Assembly (NCBI RefSeq): GCF_001544615.1
Contig: NZ_FCNV02000001.1
Location: forward strand, 558,001-622,000
Direction: 5' to 3'
DNA length: 64,000 nucleotides
Source: Caballeronia concitans
Lineage (GTDB): Bacteria; Pseudomonadota; Gammaproteobacteria; Burkholderiales; Burkholderiaceae
In this document: positions 1-10,272 of the stretch, piece by piece
Numbering within the stretch: the stretch's first letter is position 1
Layout: every line of letters begins with the position of its first letter
Translations under genes and position numbers: made by a program
The notes under the pieces: generated by a model
Seen by the model: only the letters and a program-made list of their open reading frames with translations
Database searches by the model: none
Told to the model about the DNA's origin: nothing

Positions 1-170
1 CACATCGAAGGCGTCGTCGTGAGCCTCGCCGTGTCGCCGTTACCCCGGCACATTCAGGCGATTCACCCGCTTTCGCAAGAAAAGTCTTATTCGAAAATCT
101 GCGCCCCCACGCGCATCGTCGGCGTTTCCGTTTCCCGAAGCGCACACGCCGAACCACCGAACCGTCGAAC
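1..170. other. Intergenic / window edge, no gene recognised
   Basis: I see no supportable gene here. It is GC-rich and lies upstream of the large oxidoreductase gene. Reverse-strand reading frames that cross it continue into that gene's antisense and look like mirror frames. No clear promoter or terminator was found. Confidence 0.5.
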
Positions 171-3100
171 ATGAACGCACCTCAAGCCTTCGATCCGAAT
201 GGCGCCCATGCCGCCTTGGCGCTCGATATCGAACCCCGTCTGCGCGAAATTCCGTATAACTACACGTCGTTTTCCGATCGCGAGATCGTCATGCGCCTGC
301 TCGGCGACGAAGCCTGGGCCGCGCTCGACGAACTGCGCGCGGAACGCCGCACGGGCCGCTCGGCGCGCATGCTGTATGAAGTGCTCGGCGATATCTGGGC
401 CGTGCGCCGCAATCCGTATCTGCAGGACGACCTGCTCGACAACCCGAAACGCCGCGCGCTGCTCGTCGAAGCGCTGAATCACCGGCTCGCGGAAATCGAG
501 AAGCGCCGTCGCGCGGACCTGTCCGAGCACAGCGACGAAGCCGGCAGCCGCGAGCGCGCCGAGCGCGTGCAACTGCTGGTCGCCGCTGCGCGGCGCGCCG
601 TCGATGACTTCGCCGCCGAGTTCGACCGCATGGCCGATCTGCGCCGCCGCGCATCGCGCGCGCTGGGCAGAGAGACGCAAAAGGACAACATTCGCTTCGA
701 CGGCCTGTCGCGCGTATCGCATGTGACGGACGCGACCGACTGGCGCGTCGAGTATCCGTTCGTCGTGCTGACGCCGGACACCGAAAGCGAAATCGCCGGG
801 CTCATCAAGGCGTGCTTCGAACTCGGCCTCACCGTGATTCCGCGCGGCGGCGGCACCGGCTACACGGGCGGCGCGATTCCGCTCACGCCGTTTTCCGCCG
901 TCATCAACACGGAAAAGCTGGAGCAGCTCGGGCCGGTCGAGATGACGGATTTGCCGGGCGTCGATCACAAGGTCGCGACGATTTTCTCCGGCGCGGGCGT
1001 CGTCACGCGGCGCGTCACCGAAGCGGCCGAGCAGGCGGGCTTCGTGTTCGCCGTCGATCCGACTTCGCTCGATGCATCGTGCGTCGGCGGCAATGTCGCG
1101 ATGAACGCGGGCGGCAAGAAGGCGGTGTTGTGGGGCACGGCGCTCGACAACCTCGCGTGGTGGCGCATGGTCGATCCGGAAGGCAACTGGCTCGAAGTCA
1201 CGCGCCTGGATCACAACTGCGGCAAGATTCACGATGTCGAAGTGGCGCGCTTCCGGCTCGACTGGTTCGACGGCAATCGCGCGCCGGGCGAAAAGCTGAT
1301 CCGCACGGAAAGCCTCGATATCGCCGGCCGCACGTTCCGCAAGGAAGGGCTCGGCAAGGACGTGACCGACAAGTTCCTGTCCGGCCTGCCGGGCGTGCAG
1401 AAGGAAGGCTGCGACGGGCTCATCACGTCCGCGCGCTGGATTCTGCACAAGATGCCCGCGCATACGCGCACCGTCTGCCTCGAATTCTTCGGCCAGGCGC
1501 GCGACGCGATTCCGAGCATCGTCGAAATCAAGGACTATCTGTTCGAAACGTCGAAGCAGGGCGGCGCGATTCTCGCGGGCCTCGAGCATCTCGACGAGCG
1601 CTATCTGCGCGCGGTCGGTTACGCGACGAAGAGCAAGCGCAACGCGTTCCCGAAGATGGTGTTGATCGGCGATATCGTCGGCGACAACGCCGATGCCGTC
1701 GCGCACGCCACGTCCGAAGTCGTGCGCATGGCGAACGGCAAGAGCGGCGAAGGCTTCGTCGCGGTGAGCGCGGAGGCGCGCAAGCGCTTTTGGCTCGACC
1801 GCTCGCGCACGGCCGCCATCGCCAAGCACACGAACGCGTTCAAGATCAACGAAGACGTCGTGATCCCGCTCAATCGCATGGGCGAGTACACGGACGGGAT
1901 CGAGCGCATCAACATCGAACTGTCGATCAAGAACAAGCTGCAACTGCTCGACGCGCTCGAAACGTTCTTCCGCAACGGCAAGCTGCCGCTCGGCAAGAGC
2001 GACGACGCGAGCGAGATTCCGAGCGCCGAACTGCTCGAAGACCGCGTGCAGCAGGCGCTCGATCTACTCAAGCGCGTGCGCGACCGCTGGAGCTTCGTCG
2101 GTGACAAGCTCGACATGTCGTTGCGCGAGGCGCAGCACTATCTCGTCGGCCTCGGCTACGAAGCGCTCGCCGAGAAGTTCGCCGATCGCGTGGACGTGCA
2201 GCCGGATGCGAACGTGTTCCATCTCGCACAGGACCGCACGCTGCGCATTTCGTGGAAGCAGGAAATCCGCGGGGAACTGCGCCAGATTTTCAACGGCGGC
2301 GAGTTCAAGCCGATCCTCGACGAAGCGCAGGCCATCCACAAGCAAGTGCTGCGCGGCCGCGTGTTCGTCGCGCTGCACATGCACGCGGGCGACGGCAACG
2401 TGCACACGAACATCCCCGTCAACTCCGACAACTACGAGATGCTGCAGGACGCGCATCACGCGGTCGCGCGCATCATGAAGCTCGCGCGTTCGCTCGATGG
2501 CGTGATCTCGGGCGAGCACGGCATCGGCATCACGAAGCTGGAGTTCCTGACCGAAGAGGAAATCGGCGATTTCCGCGCGTACAAGAAGCGCGTCGATCCG
2601 CAAGGGCGCTTCAACGCGGGCAAGCTGCTCGAAGGCGCGGACCTGCGCAACGCGTACACGCCGTCGTTCGGGCTGATGGGCTACGAGTCGATCATCATGC
2701 AGCAGTCGGATATCGGCGCAATCTCCGATTCCATCAAGGACTGCCTGCGCTGCGGCAAGTGCAAGCCGGTGTGCGCGACGCACGTGCCGCGCGCGAACCT
2801 GCTCTACAGCCCGCGCAACAAGATTCTCGCGACGTCGCTGCTCGTCGAAGCGTTCCTGTACGAAGAGCAGACGCGGCGCGGCGTATCGATCAAGCATTGG
2901 GACGAGTTCAACGACGTCGCCGACCATTGCACCGTCTGCCACAAGTGCGCGACGCCGTGCCCGGTGAAGATCGATTTCGGCGATGTGTCGATGAACATGC
3001 GCAACCTGCTGCGCAAGATGGGCAAGAAGAAGTTCAACGCGGGCAACGCGGCGGGCATGTTCTTCCTGAACGCGACGAATCCGCAGACCATCAACCTCGC

Positions 3101-4265
3101 GCGCACCGCGATGATGGGCGTCGGCTACAAGGCGCAGCGTCTCGGCAACGACCTCATTAAGAAGCTGGCGAAGAAGCAGACCGCGAAACCGCCCGCGACG
3201 GTCGGCAAGCCGCCGGTGGTCACGCAGGTGATCCACTTCATGAACAAGAAGATGCCGGGCAATCTGCCGAAGAAGACGGCGCGCGCGCTGCTGGATATCG
3301 AAGATAACAAGATCGTTCCGATCATCCGCAATCCGCAAACGACGACCGTCGATTCGGAAGCGGTGTTCTATTTCCCCGGCTGCGGTTCGGAGCGCCTGTT
3401 CTCGCAGGTCGGCCTCGCGACGCAGGCCATGTTGTGGGAAGCGGGCGTGCAAACCGTGCTGCCGCCGGGTTACCTGTGCTGCGGCTATCCGCAGCGCGGC
3501 TCGGGTCAGTACGACAAGGCCGAGAAGATCGTCACGGACAATCGCGTGCTGTTCCATCGCGTGGCGAACACGCTGAACTATCTCGATATCAAGACCGTGG
3601 TCGTGTCGTGCGGAACGTGTTACGACCAACTCGCGGGCTATGAATTCGAGAAGATCTTCCCCGGCTGCCGGATCATCGACATTCACGAATTCCTGCTCGA
3701 GAAGAACATCAAGCTGGAAGGCGTGAAGGGCACGCGCTACATGTATCACGACCCGTGCCATTCGCCGATCAAGACGATGGACCCGGTCAAGCTCGTCAAC
3801 GACCTGATGGGCGCGGAGCACGACGGCTACAAGATCCAGAAGAACGATCGCTGCTGCGGCGAATCGGGCACGCTCGCGGTCACGCGTCCTGACATTTCGA
3901 CGCAAGTGCGCTTCCGCAAGGAAGAGGAAATCCGCAAGGGCGCGGCGAAGCTGCGCGGCATTCCGCTCGTGGCCGAGGCCGGATCGAACGCGATCAATCC
4001 GATGAACGCATCGGCGGGATCGGCGGGCGCGGCGCCCGGCTCCGTGCTCTCCGCAGGCGATGGCGCGCAGACCAACGGCACGGACGTGAAGATTCTCACG
4101 AGCTGCCCGTCGTGCCTGCAGGGGCTGTCGCGCTACAACGAGGACGCCAACGTCGAGGCGGACTATATCGTCGTGGAAATCGCGCGCAAGACGCTCGGCG
4201 AAAACTGGATGGAACAGTATGTCGAACGCGCGAACAATGGCGGTATCGAGCGCGTGCTGGTGTAA
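171..4265 (+). CDS. DUF3683-type FAD-linked oxidase fused to Fe-S/CCG domains
   Basis: A 1364-residue oxidoreductase resembling a D-lactate/glycolate dehydrogenase whose electron-transfer subunit is fused on. In order: an N-terminal DUF3683-like part (about 20-160); a PCMH-type FAD-binding domain with a glycine-rich loop [10 protein letters not shown] near 225; a FAD-oxidase C-terminal domain with [10 protein letters not shown] near 745 and GEHGIG near 783; two ferredoxin-like clusters [11 protein letters not shown] (about 858) and [11 protein letters not shown] (about 920); and two CCG heterodisulfide-reductase-like domains (CCG near 1103 and 1228). The second CCG domain is interrupted at about 1266-1304 by an Ala/Gly/Ser/Asn-rich insert before the SCPSC motif. 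Family knowledge suggests flavin oxidation of a 2-hydroxy acid with electrons passed through Fe-S centres to the respiratory chain; the substrate is unknown. No good ribosome-binding site precedes the ATG, but no better start is available. Confidence 0.9.
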   Translation: MNAPQAFDPNGAHAALALDIEPRLREIPYNYTSFSDREIVMRLLGDEAWAALDELRAERRTGRSARMLYEVLGDIWAVRRNPYLQDDLLDNPKRRALLVEALNHRLAEIEKRRRADLSEHSDEAGSRERAERVQLLVAAARRAVDDFAAEFDRMADLRRRASRALGRETQKDNIRFDGLSRVSHVTDATDWRVEYPFVVLTPDTESEIAGLIKACFELGLTVIPRGGGTGYTGGAIPLTPFSAVINTEKLEQLGPVEMTDLPGVDHKVATIFSGAGVVTRRVTEAAEQAGFVFAVDPTSLDASCVGGNVAMNAGGKKAVLWGTALDNLAWWRMVDPEGNWLEVTRLDHNCGKIHDVEVARFRLDWFDGNRAPGEKLIRTESLDIAGRTFRKEGLGKDVTDKFLSGLPGVQKEGCDGLITSARWILHKMPAHTRTVCLEFFGQARDAIPSIVEIKDYLFETSKQGGAILAGLEHLDERYLRAVGYATKSKRNAFPKMVLIGDIVGDNADAVAHATSEVVRMANGKSGEGFVAVSAEARKRFWLDRSRTAAIAKHTNAFKINEDVVIPLNRMGEYTDGIERINIELSIKNKLQLLDALETFFRNGKLPLGKSDDASEIPSAELLEDRVQQALDLLKRVRDRWSFVGDKLDMSLREAQHYLVGLGYEALAEKFADRVDVQPDANVFHLAQDRTLRISWKQEIRGELRQIFNGGEFKPILDEAQAIHKQVLRGRVFVALHMHAGDGNVHTNIPVNSDNYEMLQDAHHAVARIMKLARSLDGVISGEHGIGITKLEFLTEEEIGDFRAYKKRVDPQGRFNAGKLLEGADLRNAYTPSFGLMGYESIIMQQSDIGAISDSIKDCLRCGKCKPVCATHVPRANLLYSPRNKILATSLLVEAFLYEEQTRRGVSIKHWDEFNDVADHCTVCHKCATPCPVKIDFGDVSMNMRNLLRKMGKKKFNAGNAAGMFFLNATNPQTINLARTAMMGVGYKAQRLGNDLIKKLAKKQTAKPPATVGKPPVVTQVIHFMNKKMPGNLPKKTARALLDIEDNKIVPIIRNPQTTTVDSEAVFYFPGCGSERLFSQVGLATQAMLWEAGVQTVLPPGYLCCGYPQRGSGQYDKAEKIVTDNRVLFHRVANTLNYLDIKTVVVSCGTCYDQLAGYEFEKIFPGCRIIDIHEFLLEKNIKLEGVKGTRYMYHDPCHSPIKTMDPVKLVNDLMGAEHDGYKIQKNDRCCGESGTLAVTRPDISTQVRFRKEEEIRKGAAKLRGIPLVAEAGSNAINPMNASAGSAGAAPGSVLSAGDGAQTNGTDVKILTSCPSCLQGLSRYNEDANVEADYIVVEIARKTLGENWMEQYVERANNGGIERVLV

Positions 4266-4302
4266 TAGCGGAATCGATGTTCGATTTCGTTAGAGGGTCG
4301 CG

Positions 4303-4737
4303 ATGGACTGTGTCTTTTGCCGTGAAGACGGCGGCGAAGTGCTGTGGTCGGACGACGCATTGCGCGTCGTCCTCGCCGATGAACCCGACTGGCCGGGCCT
4401 GTGCCGCGTCGTCTGGGGCGCGCACGTCGCCGAAATGTCGGACCTGTCGGACGCGGACCGCGCTCGCGTGATGGCCGCCGTCAACGGCGTGGAACGCGCG
4501 ATGCGCCGCGTGCTCGTGCCCGAGAAGATCAATCTGGCGAGCCTCGGCAATCAGGTGCCGCACGTTCACTGGCACGTCATTCCGCGCTTCACCAACGATT
4601 CCCGTTTTCCTCTGCCGATCTGGGCGCCGCGTCAGCGCACGGTCTCCGAGGCGCAACTTTCCAGGCGCCGCGCGCAGGCGACGCTCTTGCGCGAAGCGAT
4701 CCGCAACGAGCTGAATCAGGCGTTCGGCCACCATTAA
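4303..4737 (+). CDS. HIT family nucleotide hydrolase/transferase
   Basis: A 144-residue histidine-triad protein. The HIT motif HVHWH is intact at residues 87-91, with H89 expected to be the nucleophile on the nucleotide alpha-phosphate. An N-terminal CxxC (C3, C6) may bind zinc, as in several bacterial HIT proteins. Family members hydrolyse phosphoramidates of AMP or dinucleoside polyphosphates in the cytosol; the physiological substrate cannot be read from sequence. The gene starts 37 nt after the large oxidoreductase and is followed 21 nt later by the DUF971 gene, so the three probably share a transcript. Length fits a single-domain HIT protein. Confidence 0.9.
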   Translation: MDCVFCREDGGEVLWSDDALRVVLADEPDWPGLCRVVWGAHVAEMSDLSDADRARVMAAVNGVERAMRRVLVPEKINLASLGNQVPHVHWHVIPRFTNDSRFPLPIWAPRQRTVSEAQLSRRRAQATLLREAIRNELNQAFGHH

Positions 4738-4758
4738 TTTCACGAGGCAAGGCTCATC

Positions 4759-5169
4759 ATGAGCGGACTGACATCGACGACGCCGATTCCCACCGGCGTC
4801 GTTCTGCATTCGAAATCCCGCGTTCTGGAACTGCAGTACGACGGCGGCGAGTCGTATCGCGTGCCGTTCGAACTGCTGCGCGTCTATTCGCCCTCCGCCG
4901 AAGTTCAGGGCCACGGCCCCGGCCAGGAGACGCTGCAGACGGGCAAGCGCGAGGTGAGCATCATCGGCGTGGAGCCGGTCGGGCATTACGCGCTGCAGCT
5001 CAATTTCTCCGACGGCCATAACACCGGCATTTATTCGTGGGACATCCTTTACGATCTCGCGACGCGTCAGGACGACCTCTGGCGCGACTATCTGGCGAAG
5101 CTGCAGGCCGCCGGCGTCGACCGCGATGCGCCGATGGCGGCGAAGGCGTCCGGCGGCCACTGCCACTAA
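4759..5169 (+). CDS. DUF971 family protein (GBBH-like N-terminal domain)
   Basis: A 136-residue protein that matches DUF971 over most of its length: a beta-rich domain also found at the N terminus of gamma-butyrobetaine hydroxylases. Visible family features are the strand SRVLELQYDGGESYRVP near residues 17-33 and the HNTGIYSW segment near 94-101, whose histidine, with the C-terminal GGHCH, could take part in metal binding (inference). No catalytic dioxygenase domain is present. Some DUF971 proteins are linked to Fe-S protein maturation, but no role can be assigned here. It lies between the HIT gene and ubiE on the same strand, a layout I recognise from other Burkholderiales. Confidence 0.85.
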   Translation: MSGLTSTTPIPTGVVLHSKSRVLELQYDGGESYRVPFELLRVYSPSAEVQGHGPGQETLQTGKREVSIIGVEPVGHYALQLNFSDGHNTGIYSWDILYDLATRQDDLWRDYLAKLQAAGVDRDAPMAAKASGGHCH

Positions 5170-5262
5170 AAGAACGAATATGGACGAATGCGGCATAAAG
5201 CCGCAGAGCCGGCGCGGCGATTGCGCAGGCTGACAACGAACAACAGGCGAGGAAAGAGCGCT

Positions 5263-5994
5263 ATGAGCAAGACCCACTTCGGATACGAAACGGTCGACGA
5301 GCAGGACAAGGCGAAGAAAGTGGCGGGCGTGTTTCACTCCGTCGCGAGCAATTACGACTTGATGAACGACCTGATGTCCGGCGGGCTGCACCGTATCTGG
5401 AAGCATTTCACGATCGGGCAGGCAAAAGTGCGCTCGGGCTACAAGGTGCTGGATATCGCGGGCGGCACCGGCGATCTGGCGATGGCCTTCGCCAAGCAGG
5501 CCGGCGAAACCGGCGAGGTCTGGCATACGGACATCAACGAATCGATGCTGCGCGTGGGGCGCGACAGGCTGGTGGACAAGGGCGTCATCACGCCGACACT
5601 GCTGTGCGACGCGGAAAAGATTCCGTTTCCGGACAATTATTTCAATGTGATTACAGTGGCGTTCGGCTTGCGTAACATGACCCACAAGGATCGCGCGCTC
5701 GCGGAAATGCAGCGCGTGCTCAAACCGGGCGGGCGGTTGCTGGTACTGGAATTCTCGAAAGTGTGGGAACCGCTGAAGAAGCCGTACGATATCTACAGTT
5801 TCAAGATTTTGCCGTGGCTTGGCGACAAAGTGGCGAAGGACGCGGACAGCTACCGTTATCTGGCCGAATCCATTCGCATGCACCCGGACCAGGAGACGCT
5901 CAAAACAATGATGGAACAAGCGGGCCTGGATCGAGTCGAATATTACAATTTGTCAGGTGGCGTGGTAGCGTTACACGTCGGGACCAAATTTTAG
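5263..5994 (+). CDS. ubiE: Ubiquinone/menaquinone C-methyltransferase UbiE
   Basis: Class I SAM-dependent methyltransferase of 243 residues. It adds the C-methyl group to the polyprenyl-benzoquinol ring in ubiquinone synthesis (and to demethylmenaquinone where menaquinone is made). UbiE signatures are clear: [10 protein letters not shown] at 31-40, the SAM-binding loop DIAGGTGD at 64-71, and RVLKPGGRL in the second half. I start at 5263 rather than the upstream in-frame codon at 5188 because MSKTHFG is the usual UbiE N terminus and a GAGG/GGAAAG purine tract lies just upstream. The C terminus has the family ending VALHVGTKF. It heads a ubiE-Tim44-ubiJ-ubiB run. Confidence 0.97.
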   Translation: MSKTHFGYETVDEQDKAKKVAGVFHSVASNYDLMNDLMSGGLHRIWKHFTIGQAKVRSGYKVLDIAGGTGDLAMAFAKQAGETGEVWHTDINESMLRVGRDRLVDKGVITPTLLCDAEKIPFPDNYFNVITVAFGLRNMTHKDRALAEMQRVLKPGGRLLVLEFSKVWEPLKKPYDIYSFKILPWLGDKVAKDADSYRYLAESIRMHPDQETLKTMMEQAGLDRVEYYNLSGGVVALHVGTKF

Positions 5995-6019
5995 TGTTCC
6001 ACTCTCGAAAGGATTCGAA

Positions 6020-7024
6020 ATGTCCGATACGCGCATACCCCAAACCCGGGGTTTCCTGAGCATCTTCTTCAGGAAGGCCGGAGTCGTGGCGCTGGCTGGT
6101 GTCATCGCGGCTGGCGCAATCTTCGCGGAAACGGCGGAAGCCAAACGCATGGGCGGCGGCCGCAGCATGGGCCGTCAGTCCGCCACCGCTACGCAACAAC
6201 ATCAGGCGACGCCGCCGTCGCAGTCGTTCGGCCAGAATCAGCCGGGACAGGCCGCGCAGGCGCAACGTCCGCAGCCCGCGCCGGCGGCGCCCGCCGCGCA
6301 GCCGGCGCGTAATCGCTGGCTCGGGCCGATCGCCGGTCTCGCGGCTGGCCTGGGCATCGCGGCGCTGCTGTCGCATTTCGGCCTCGGCGAAGCCTTTGCC
6401 GGCGCCATGGCGAACATGATCATGATCGCGCTGATCGTGCTGGCGGCCGTCATGCTGTTCCGCTTCATCATGCGCAAGCGTCAGGGCAACAACTCGACGC
6501 CGGCTTACGCGGGTGCGGGCTCCGCTTCGCCTCACAGCGGCCCGTCGACGCGCACCGGGCTGAATCATGAGCCGCCGCGCGTGGCGCAGCCGGGCGGTTT
6601 CGGCGGCAGCTATATCGATAACGCCACGACGCCCGTGACACCGGCGAACGTGCCGGCCGGCTTCGATACCGACGCATTCGTCCGCAACGCGAAGGTTTAC
6701 TTCGTGCGCCTGCAGGACGCGTGGGATCGCGGCAACGTCAACGACATCCGCGAATTCACGACGCCGGAAATGTTCGCCGAAGTGAAGCTGGACATCGATG
6801 CGCGCGGCAGTGCGCCGAATCGCACGGACGTGGTTCAGCTCAACGCCGATGTCCTCGGCGTCGAAGATCGCGCGAACGAGTATCTCGCGAGCGTGCGCTT
6901 CCACGGGCTGATCCGCGAATCGGAAGGCGCGGCGGCGGAGCCGTTCGTCGAAATCTGGAACCTGTCGAAGCAGAAGTCGGGCAACGAAGGCTGGCTGCTG
7001 GCGGGCATTCAGCAGGTGAGTTGA
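6020..7024 (+). CDS. Tim44-domain membrane protein
   Basis: A 334-residue protein ending in a Tim44-like domain (about 220-334). An N-terminal hydrophobic segment (about 13-40, ending in an AEA signal-like stretch) is followed by a Gln/Pro/Ala-rich linker (about 55-97) and two more hydrophobic segments (about 100-120 and 130-152), the latter ending in basic residues RKRQ. It is therefore likely anchored in the inner membrane. Tim44-like domains in bacteria are membrane- and peptide-associated; there is no TIM motor here, so import is not its role. It sits 25 nt after ubiE and before ubiJ-ubiB, splitting the arrangement known from Escherichia coli, which suggests but does not prove a link to membrane-bound ubiquinone synthesis. 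Confidence 0.88.
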   Translation: MSDTRIPQTRGFLSIFFRKAGVVALAGVIAAGAIFAETAEAKRMGGGRSMGRQSATATQQHQATPPSQSFGQNQPGQAAQAQRPQPAPAAPAAQPARNRWLGPIAGLAAGLGIAALLSHFGLGEAFAGAMANMIMIALIVLAAVMLFRFIMRKRQGNNSTPAYAGAGSASPHSGPSTRTGLNHEPPRVAQPGGFGGSYIDNATTPVTPANVPAGFDTDAFVRNAKVYFVRLQDAWDRGNVNDIREFTTPEMFAEVKLDIDARGSAPNRTDVVQLNADVLGVEDRANEYLASVRFHGLIRESEGAAAEPFVEIWNLSKQKSGNEGWLLAGIQQVS

Positions 7025-7151
7025 TCGGTCGGTCGCTGGCCGCGACGCGCACATCGCGCCGCGGCCGGCGTGCTCCTAAGGATCGCCTTGTCGAAATACT
7101 GAACACAGACCGTGAGCCGCGCCGCCTGCGCTGCTTAAAACCGTAGAATAG

Positions 7152-7186
7152 AACCCGCGCGAGCTGCCGCTTGCGCGGGTTTTTTC
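7152..7186 (+). terminator. Intrinsic terminator after the Tim44 gene
   Basis: AACCCGCGC pairs with GCGCGGGTT around a 12-nt loop, followed by a run of T. The hairpin ends only 13 nt before the ubiJ start codon, and a TAGAAT -10-like hexamer lies just before it at 7145-7150, so it could end Tim44 transcription or attenuate entry into ubiJ-ubiB. Confidence 0.8.
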
Positions 7187-7198
7187 ATCTCAGAGCCG

Positions 7199-7912
7199 AT
7201 GACGAACGCATACGAATCCTCCCGTCCCGCCACGAATCCCGCCTTCAAGACCGCGTCCAGTGCGTTCGCGGCCGTCGTCGATCATCTGCTCGTGCGCGAG
7301 CCGTGGGCGCGCGAGCGCGTGAAGCCGTATGCCGGCAAGTGCGTGAAGCTCGTATGCGGACCGGTTTCGATCGCGCTCGTCGCGCAAGCGGACGGCCTCT
7401 TCGCTGCGACGACGGAAGCGGACGCCGCGCGCTTCGACGTCTCGATCTCGGTGCCGCTCGACGCGCTTCCCGCGTTCCTGCAGGGCGGGCAGGCGGCCGT
7501 GATGAAGCACGTTCGCATCGAGGGCGATGCCGAATTCGCGACGACGCTCGCGAAGCTGGCCGAACATTTGCGGTGGGACCCGGAAGAGGATCTCGCGCGC
7601 GTGATCGGCGATGCGCCCGCGCATCGTGTCGGCCTCATCGCGCGGACGGTTCAGGAGCAGGCGCGGCGCACGAGCCGCAATCTGCTGGACACGGTCGCCG
7701 AATATCTGCTCGACGAGCGCCCGCAACTCGTGCGCAAGAGTGCGCTCGATGCGTTCAACGCGGAGCTTTCGCGTGCGCGCGATGCGCTGGCGCGCGTGGA
7801 GAAGCGCATCGAGAAAATCGAGCGAAGCGAACAGGCAGTCCAATCACGACCCACGGCTCGCGGCGCTTCAGCGCGGACCGGCGGCGAATCCGTAAGCGAC
7901 TCGCACGAATAA
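7199..7912 (+). CDS. ubiJ: Ubiquinone biosynthesis accessory factor UbiJ (SCP2 domain)
   Basis: A 237-residue protein with an SCP2-like lipid-binding domain over about residues 15-120, followed by a helical region (about 130-215) with heptad-like charge patterning ([14 protein letters not shown]). This is the layout of UbiJ, which binds ubiquinone intermediates and scaffolds the soluble Ubi hydroxylase complex with UbiK. Its place immediately upstream of ubiB and downstream of ubiE, as in enterobacteria, supports the call more than local sequence identity does. The C-terminal 20 residues are low-complexity and probably disordered. The start ATG has a weak GAG ribosome-binding site squeezed behind the terminator at 7152-7186. 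Confidence 0.9.
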   Translation: MTNAYESSRPATNPAFKTASSAFAAVVDHLLVREPWARERVKPYAGKCVKLVCGPVSIALVAQADGLFAATTEADAARFDVSISVPLDALPAFLQGGQAAVMKHVRIEGDAEFATTLAKLAEHLRWDPEEDLARVIGDAPAHRVGLIARTVQEQARRTSRNLLDTVAEYLLDERPQLVRKSALDAFNAELSRARDALARVEKRIEKIERSEQAVQSRPTARGASARTGGESVSDSHE

Positions 7913-7934
7913 CGAGCTGAAGCGAATCCCGACC

Positions 7935-9509
7935 ATGCGTTTTTTGCGTTTTCTCAAGATTTTTTTCACGATTGTCCGCTTCGGCCTGGACGAACTGGTA
8001 ATGAGCGGCATCAACGACCGCCGCGTGCGCTATCTCATGCGCATCACGACGTTCGGCCGCCGCTTCGATATCGAACGCGGCATTCGCTTGCGGCTCGCGC
8101 TGGAAAGCCTCGGGCCGATCTTCGTGAAGTTCGGACAGGTGCTCTCGACGCGGCGCGACCTCCTGCCGGTCGATATCGCCAACGAACTCGCGAAGCTGCA
8201 GGATCGCGTGCCGCCGTTCGATTCGAACGTGGCGGTGTCGATCATCGAGAAGTCGCTCGGCGCGCCGATCGAACAGCTTTTCGACGACTTCGAGCGCGTG
8301 CCGGTGGCGAGCGCGTCCATCGCGCAAGTACATTTCGCGAAGATCAAGCACGGCGAGCACGCGGGCAAGCCCGTGGCGGTCAAGGTGCTGCGGCCCGGCA
8401 TGCTGCCCGTGATCGATTCCGACCTCGCGCTGCTGCGCGACATCGCGATCTGGGCGGAACGCCTTTGGCCCGACGGCCGGCGGTTGAAGCCGCGCGAAGT
8501 CGTCGCCGAATTCGACAAATATCTGCACGACGAACTCGATCTCATGCGCGAGGCCGCAAACGGCAGCCAGTTGCGGCGCAACTTCGCCGGACTCGATCTG
8601 CTGCTCGTGCCCGAGATGTACTGGGACCTTTCCGCGCCGACGGTGCTCGTCATGGAGCGGATGGTCGGCGTGCCGATCAGCCAGGTCGAAACGCTCCGCG
8701 CGGCGGGCGTCGACATTCCGAAGCTCGCGCGCGAGGGCGTCGAAATCTTTTTCACGCAGGTGTTTCGCGACGGCTTCTTTCACGCCGACATGCACCCGGG
8801 CAACATCCAGGTCAGTCTCGATCCGGCCACCTTCGGGCGATACATCGCGCTGGACTTCGGCATCGTCGGAGCGCTCTCGGACTTCGACAAGAACTATCTC
8901 GCGCAGAACTTCCTCGCGTTCTTCAAGCGCGACTATCACCGTGTCGCGACGCTGCATCTGGAGTCAGGCTGGGTGCCGCCGAGCACGCGCGTCGAAGAAC
9001 TGGAAAGCGCGATCCGCGCGGTGTGCGAGCCGTACTTCGATCGCGCGCTGAAGGACATTTCGCTCGGACAAGTGCTGATGCGGCTCTTTTCGACGTCGCG
9101 CCGCTTCAACGTCGAGATTCAGCCGCAACTCGTGCTGCTGCAAAAGACGATGCTCAATGTCGAAGGACTCGGCCGCTCGCTCGATCCGGAACTCGACCTC
9201 TGGAAGACCGCGAAGCCGTATCTCGAGCGCTGGATGAACGAGCAGATCGGCTGGCGCGGCTGGTTCGAGCGCCTGCAGATGGAAGCGCCGCAGTGGAGCA
9301 AGACCATCCCGCAACTGCCGCGGCTGATCCATCATCTGCTCGCCGAGCGCCACGACGCGCCGCGAAGCAGCAACGACGACACCATGCGGCTGCTTCTCAC
9401 CGAGCAGAAGCGCACGAATCGGCTGCTGACGACGCTGCTCGTCGTCGGGCTGGTCGCGATCGCGGGCGCGGGCGTCGTCATCGCGGAAATGTGGATGGGC
9501 CATCTATGA
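7935..9509 (+). CDS. ubiB: Ubiquinone biosynthesis regulatory protein kinase-like UbiB
   Basis: An atypical ABC1/ADCK/UbiB kinase-like protein of 524 residues, normal for proteobacterial UbiB. The family-diagnostic KxGQ motif is present as KFGQ (65-68); FHADMHPGN (about 282-290) is the catalytic-loop equivalent and LDFG (about 305) the metal-binding motif. A C-terminal hydrophobic hairpin (about 495-520) anchors it to the inner membrane. UbiB is needed for ubiquinone production; its ATPase activity is thought to help extract lipid intermediates. It starts 22 nt after ubiJ, with which it very likely forms a unit. Confidence 0.96.
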   Translation: MRFLRFLKIFFTIVRFGLDELVMSGINDRRVRYLMRITTFGRRFDIERGIRLRLALESLGPIFVKFGQVLSTRRDLLPVDIANELAKLQDRVPPFDSNVAVSIIEKSLGAPIEQLFDDFERVPVASASIAQVHFAKIKHGEHAGKPVAVKVLRPGMLPVIDSDLALLRDIAIWAERLWPDGRRLKPREVVAEFDKYLHDELDLMREAANGSQLRRNFAGLDLLLVPEMYWDLSAPTVLVMERMVGVPISQVETLRAAGVDIPKLAREGVEIFFTQVFRDGFFHADMHPGNIQVSLDPATFGRYIALDFGIVGALSDFDKNYLAQNFLAFFKRDYHRVATLHLESGWVPPSTRVEELESAIRAVCEPYFDRALKDISLGQVLMRLFSTSRRFNVEIQPQLVLLQKTMLNVEGLGRSLDPELDLWKTAKPYLERWMNEQIGWRGWFERLQMEAPQWSKTIPQLPRLIHHLLAERHDAPRSSNDDTMRLLLTEQKRTNRLLTTLLVVGLVAIAGAGVVIAEMWMGHL

Positions 9510-9531
9510 GCGCTTGGCGCAGGGAGCTTCC

Positions 9532-10140
9532 ATGAGCGATCCGACGTTCAATAACCGCGATCCCGATTCGCCGGGTTTCTGGGACGAGCGCTTCGATCAG
9601 CGCTTCACGCCGTGGGATCAGGCGGGCGTGCCGGACGCGTTCGAATCGTTCGTGTCGGCGCTTCCGGTCACGCAGGCCACGAACGTGCTGATTCCCGGCT
9701 GCGGCAGCGCATACGAGGCGTCGTATCTGGCCGAGCGCGGCTGCACCGTGCGGGCGATCGACTTTTCGCCGAGCGCCGTCGCGGCGGCGCGCGCGCAACT
9801 GGGCGCGCATGCGGATGTCGTCGAGCAGGCGGATTTCTTCGCATATCAGCCGCCGTTCGCGCCGGACTGGATCTACGAACGCGCTTTTCTCTGCGCGCTG
9901 CCGAGGCATCGCTGGGCGGATTACGCCGCGCGCATGGCCGCGCTTCTGCGACCGGGCGCGCTGCTCGCCGGCTTCTTTTTCATCGGCGCGACGCCGAAAG
10001 GGCCGCCGTTCGGCATCGAGCGCGACGAACTTCACGCGCTCCTCGGCCCGCATTTCGAACTGACCGACGACCGTGAAGTGACCGGTTCCATTCCCGTGTT
10101 CGCCGGCCGCGAGCGCTGGCTGACATGGCGGCGCGCTTGA
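9532..10140 (+). CDS. TPMT-family SAM-dependent methyltransferase
   Basis: A 202-residue methyltransferase with SAM-binding motif I as LIPGCGSAYEA (about 53-63), followed by an acidic motif-II residue in VRAIDFSP. The N-terminal FWDERF and FTPWD segments match the thiopurine/thiol methyltransferase group, whose members methylate thiols, halides or related small nucleophiles; the substrate here is unknown. I choose the ATG at 9532, preceded by GGAG, over an in-frame TTG at 9514. It begins 22 nt after ubiB and may be co-transcribed, but nothing in the sequence ties it to ubiquinone synthesis. Confidence 0.82.
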   Translation: MSDPTFNNRDPDSPGFWDERFDQRFTPWDQAGVPDAFESFVSALPVTQATNVLIPGCGSAYEASYLAERGCTVRAIDFSPSAVAAARAQLGAHADVVEQADFFAYQPPFAPDWIYERAFLCALPRHRWADYAARMAALLRPGALLAGFFFIGATPKGPPFGIERDELHALLGPHFELTDDREVTGSIPVFAGRERWLTWRRA

Positions 10141-10272
10141 AACAGGCGGGCACCGTCCTCACCTTGCGAAGAACCGTACGGCTTCAACGCGCCCAAAAAG
10201 CGGGCCGATGCCGGTTTGCGGCTATAATTCAAGGCTTTGCAAGCGTCGACAGATCATTGTAGGAAGAGTGCC

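Noticed and set aside
87-1943. Long reverse-strand frame (618 codons) opposite the large oxidoreductase
   Set aside because: It is a mirror frame of a high-GC gene: Arg/Ala/Val/His-rich translation without any domain, and full overlap with a well-supported gene. Similar long antisense frames occur at 2064-3905, 11251-13356, 16141-18270, 18827-21109 and 25291-27462 and are rejected for the same reason.
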